Shown piece by piece: positions 62,766 through 64,000 of a stretch of 64,000 nt of DNA. The notes under the pieces were generated by a model, which was given only the letters and a program-made list of their open reading frames with translations, did no database searches and was not told where the DNA came from. Position numbers and translations under genes: made by a program. This DNA is from Marinobacter sp. 2_MG-2023 (GTDB lineage Bacteria > Pseudomonadota > Gammaproteobacteria > Pseudomonadales > Oleiphilaceae): positions 558,001-622,000 of the forward strand of contig NZ_JAUOPH010000004.1 in the NCBI RefSeq assembly GCF_030546935.1. The letters are read 5' to 3'. The first letter of the stretch is position 1; each line of letters begins with the position of its first letter.

Positions 62766-63536
62766 ATGGCGGACCAAGCGCCTTTGATCTGCAGGGATAT
62801 ACACAAAACCTTTGCCCAGCTTGAAGTGCTCAAAGGTATTTCACTGGAGACCCGCAAAGGCGATGTTGTTTCCCTCATCGGTAGCTCCGGTTCCGGTAAA
62901 AGCACCTTCCTGCGCTGCATCAATCTGCTGGAGACTCCCACATCTGGCGATATCATCGTGCACGGCGACCCTATCCGGTTTACCAACAACCGCAAAGGCG
63001 AGCGAGTTCCTGCAGACAACAAGCAGGTGGAATTAATCCGCGCCAAGCTTTCCATGGTGTTTCAGGGCTTTAACCTCTGGTCCCACATGACGGTGCTGGA
63101 GAACATAATTGAAGCCCCGATCAACGTGCTCAAAGTGCCTAAAAAGGAAGCCATTGAACGCGCCGAGGCCTACCTGAACAAGGTCGGCATTTACGAGCGC
63201 AAGGATTACTATCCGGCACAGATGTCCGGCGGCCAGCAACAACGGGCAGCTATTGCCAGAGCCCTGGCCATGGAGCCGGAGGTCATGCTTTTCGACGAGC
63301 CCACGTCCGCGCTGGACCCGGAACTGGTTGGAGAAGTGTTAAAAGTTATGCAGAGCCTGGCCGAGGAAGGCCGCACCATGATCGTGGTAACACACGAGAT
63401 GGCGTTTGCAAGGGATGTGTCGACGCAGGTGCTGTTTTTGCACCAAGGCGTTATCGAGGAGCAGGGAACACCCGAGAAGGTGTTCGACCACCCCGACTCG
63501 GAGCGCATGAAGCAGTTCCTGGCTCCCAAGTTCTGA
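62766..63536 (+). CDS. Polar amino acid ABC importer ATP-binding protein (HisP-like)
   Basis: A 256-residue ATPase. Walker A is [20 protein letters not shown], the Q-loop [18 protein letters not shown], the signature [20 protein letters not shown] and Walker [21 protein letters not shown]. The insertion [22 protein letters not shown] and the overall length match HisP and ArgT-linked ATPases. The ATG at 62766 has AGGAG seven bases ahead; the frame is open upstream to 62691 without such a site. The binding-protein gene follows 85 bases later, and permeases should lie beyond the window. Confidence 0.93.
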   Translation: MADQAPLICRDIHKTFAQLEVLKGISLETRKGDVVSLIGSSGSGKSTFLRCINLLETPTSGDIIVHGDPIRFTNNRKGERVPADNKQVELIRAKLSMVFQGFNLWSHMTVLENIIEAPINVLKVPKKEAIERAEAYLNKVGIYERKDYYPAQMSGGQQQRAAIARALAMEPEVMLFDEPTSALDPELVGEVLKVMQSLAEEGRTMIVVTHEMAFARDVSTQVLFLHQGVIEEQGTPEKVFDHPDSERMKQFLAPKF

Positions 63537-63621
63537 CAGGCGGTGCTATCGTAACCGGTGTTGGACTTAAAACTTCCATAAAAAATAACGCCCAAAAGGC
63601 GACCCACTGGAGAAGTGACAC

Positions 63622-64000
63622 ATGAAAAAACTGATTATTGCAGCGAGTTGTGCACTGGCAATGTTCGCCAGCGGTACCCAGGCAGAAGAGCGCAATCTTC
63701 GAATTGCTTTCGACGTACCTTACGAGCCATTCGAATACAAAGATGAAAACGGTGAGCTGACCGGTTTTGAAGTGGATCTGGCATCGGCCATGTGTGAAGA
63801 AATGAACGCTGACTGCGAATTCGTAATCCAGGCGTGGGACGGAATGATCCCTGGTCTGGTGGCTCGTAAATTCGATCTGATCATGTCCTCCATGTCGATC
63901 ACCGCCGAACGTGCAGAGCGTGTTCTCTTCTCCGAACCTTACTACAACACCCCGGGCGGCTGGTTTGGTGCTGACAGCTTTAACACCGACGTTACCGACA
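63622..64000 (+). CDS. Polar amino acid ABC transporter substrate-binding protein (cut by window edge)
   Basis: The first 126 residues of a periplasmic binding protein are visible before the window ends. A signal peptide of about 21 residues ends in TQA-EE. The mature part reads NLRIAFDVPYEPFEYKDENGELTGFEVDLASAMCEEM, the SBP_bac_3 family opening, and later FDLIMSSMSITAERAERVLFSEPYYN. This resembles lysine/arginine/ornithine or histidine binding proteins. GGAGA lies 11 bases before the ATG. It should serve the ATPase upstream. Confidence 0.92.
   Translation, partial: MKKLIIAASCALAMFASGTQAEERNLRIAFDVPYEPFEYKDENGELTGFEVDLASAMCEEMNADCEFVIQAWDGMIPGLVARKFDLIMSSMSITAERAERVLFSEPYYNTPGGWFGADSFNTDVTD

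Overview
The window reads as chromosomal DNA of a marine gammaproteobacterium, most like Marinobacter. That assignment is an inference from protein flavour, moderate GC, two TonB-dependent siderophore receptors, TRAP transport and a PuuD-type urate oxidase; no rRNA or other marker gene is present. I saw no tRNA, rRNA, CRISPR array or insertion sequence.

Positions 1-36200 (with an extra transporter gene to 37289) form a very large purine and N-heterocycle catabolic island. It carries two complete BMP-type nucleoside/nucleobase ABC importers (636-5254 and 21262-24812), a lone BMP binding protein (36222-37289), an orphan THI5-like binding protein (16009-17085) and a Tsx/OmpK-like outer-membrane channel (20423-21199). 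The enzymes spell out a full route: guanine deaminase, xanthine dehydrogenase XdhAB with XdhC, membrane urate oxidase PuuD with a cytochrome c tail, HIU hydrolase, OHCU decarboxylase, allantoinase PuuE, allantoicase and ureidoglycolate lyase. The products would be glyoxylate, urea and ammonia.

Embedded in this island is a less familiar accessory set: three isopenicillin-N-synthase-like Fe(II) oxygenases, two paralogous MtaD/TrzN-type amidohydrolases, a deacetylase-type metallohydrolase, a second three-subunit molybdenum hydroxylase, a putative 8-oxoguanine deaminase, and a protein fusing a ferritin-like di-iron domain to rubredoxin. The divergent block at 6117-10891 is the best candidate for an undescribed oxygen-dependent heterocycle pathway.

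Regulation is unusually readable. A RutR-like TetR repressor (19664-20353) lies inside the cluster. Palindromes close to the E. coli RutR consensus (TTGACCA-N2-TGGTCAA) sit on or next to sigma-54-type -24/-12 promoters at 8441-8680, 24860-24960 and 34650-34690. A further sigma-54-type promoter with an upstream NtrC-like site precedes the BMP gene at 37289. This suggests joint control by nitrogen status and a base-sensing repressor.

Positions 37656-49360 hold an AraC/GyrI-type regulator and an iron locus: two siderophore receptors with Fur-box-like sites, a FhuF-like reductase, FhuB, FhuD and FhuC homologues, and a PvdE/SyrD-like peptide exporter. No siderophore synthetase is in view. Next come a small globin, a SulP anion transporter, a Bcr/CflA efflux protein and a DUF4124 protein (49681-53641).

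Positions 53750-61587 are a glycolate operon (TRAP transporter DctPQM, GlcG, GlcD, GlcE, GlcF). It is controlled by a divergent FadR-type GntR regulator (61852-62610) with two perfect palindromic operators between them. The window ends in a polar amino acid ABC importer whose binding-protein gene is cut by the right edge.
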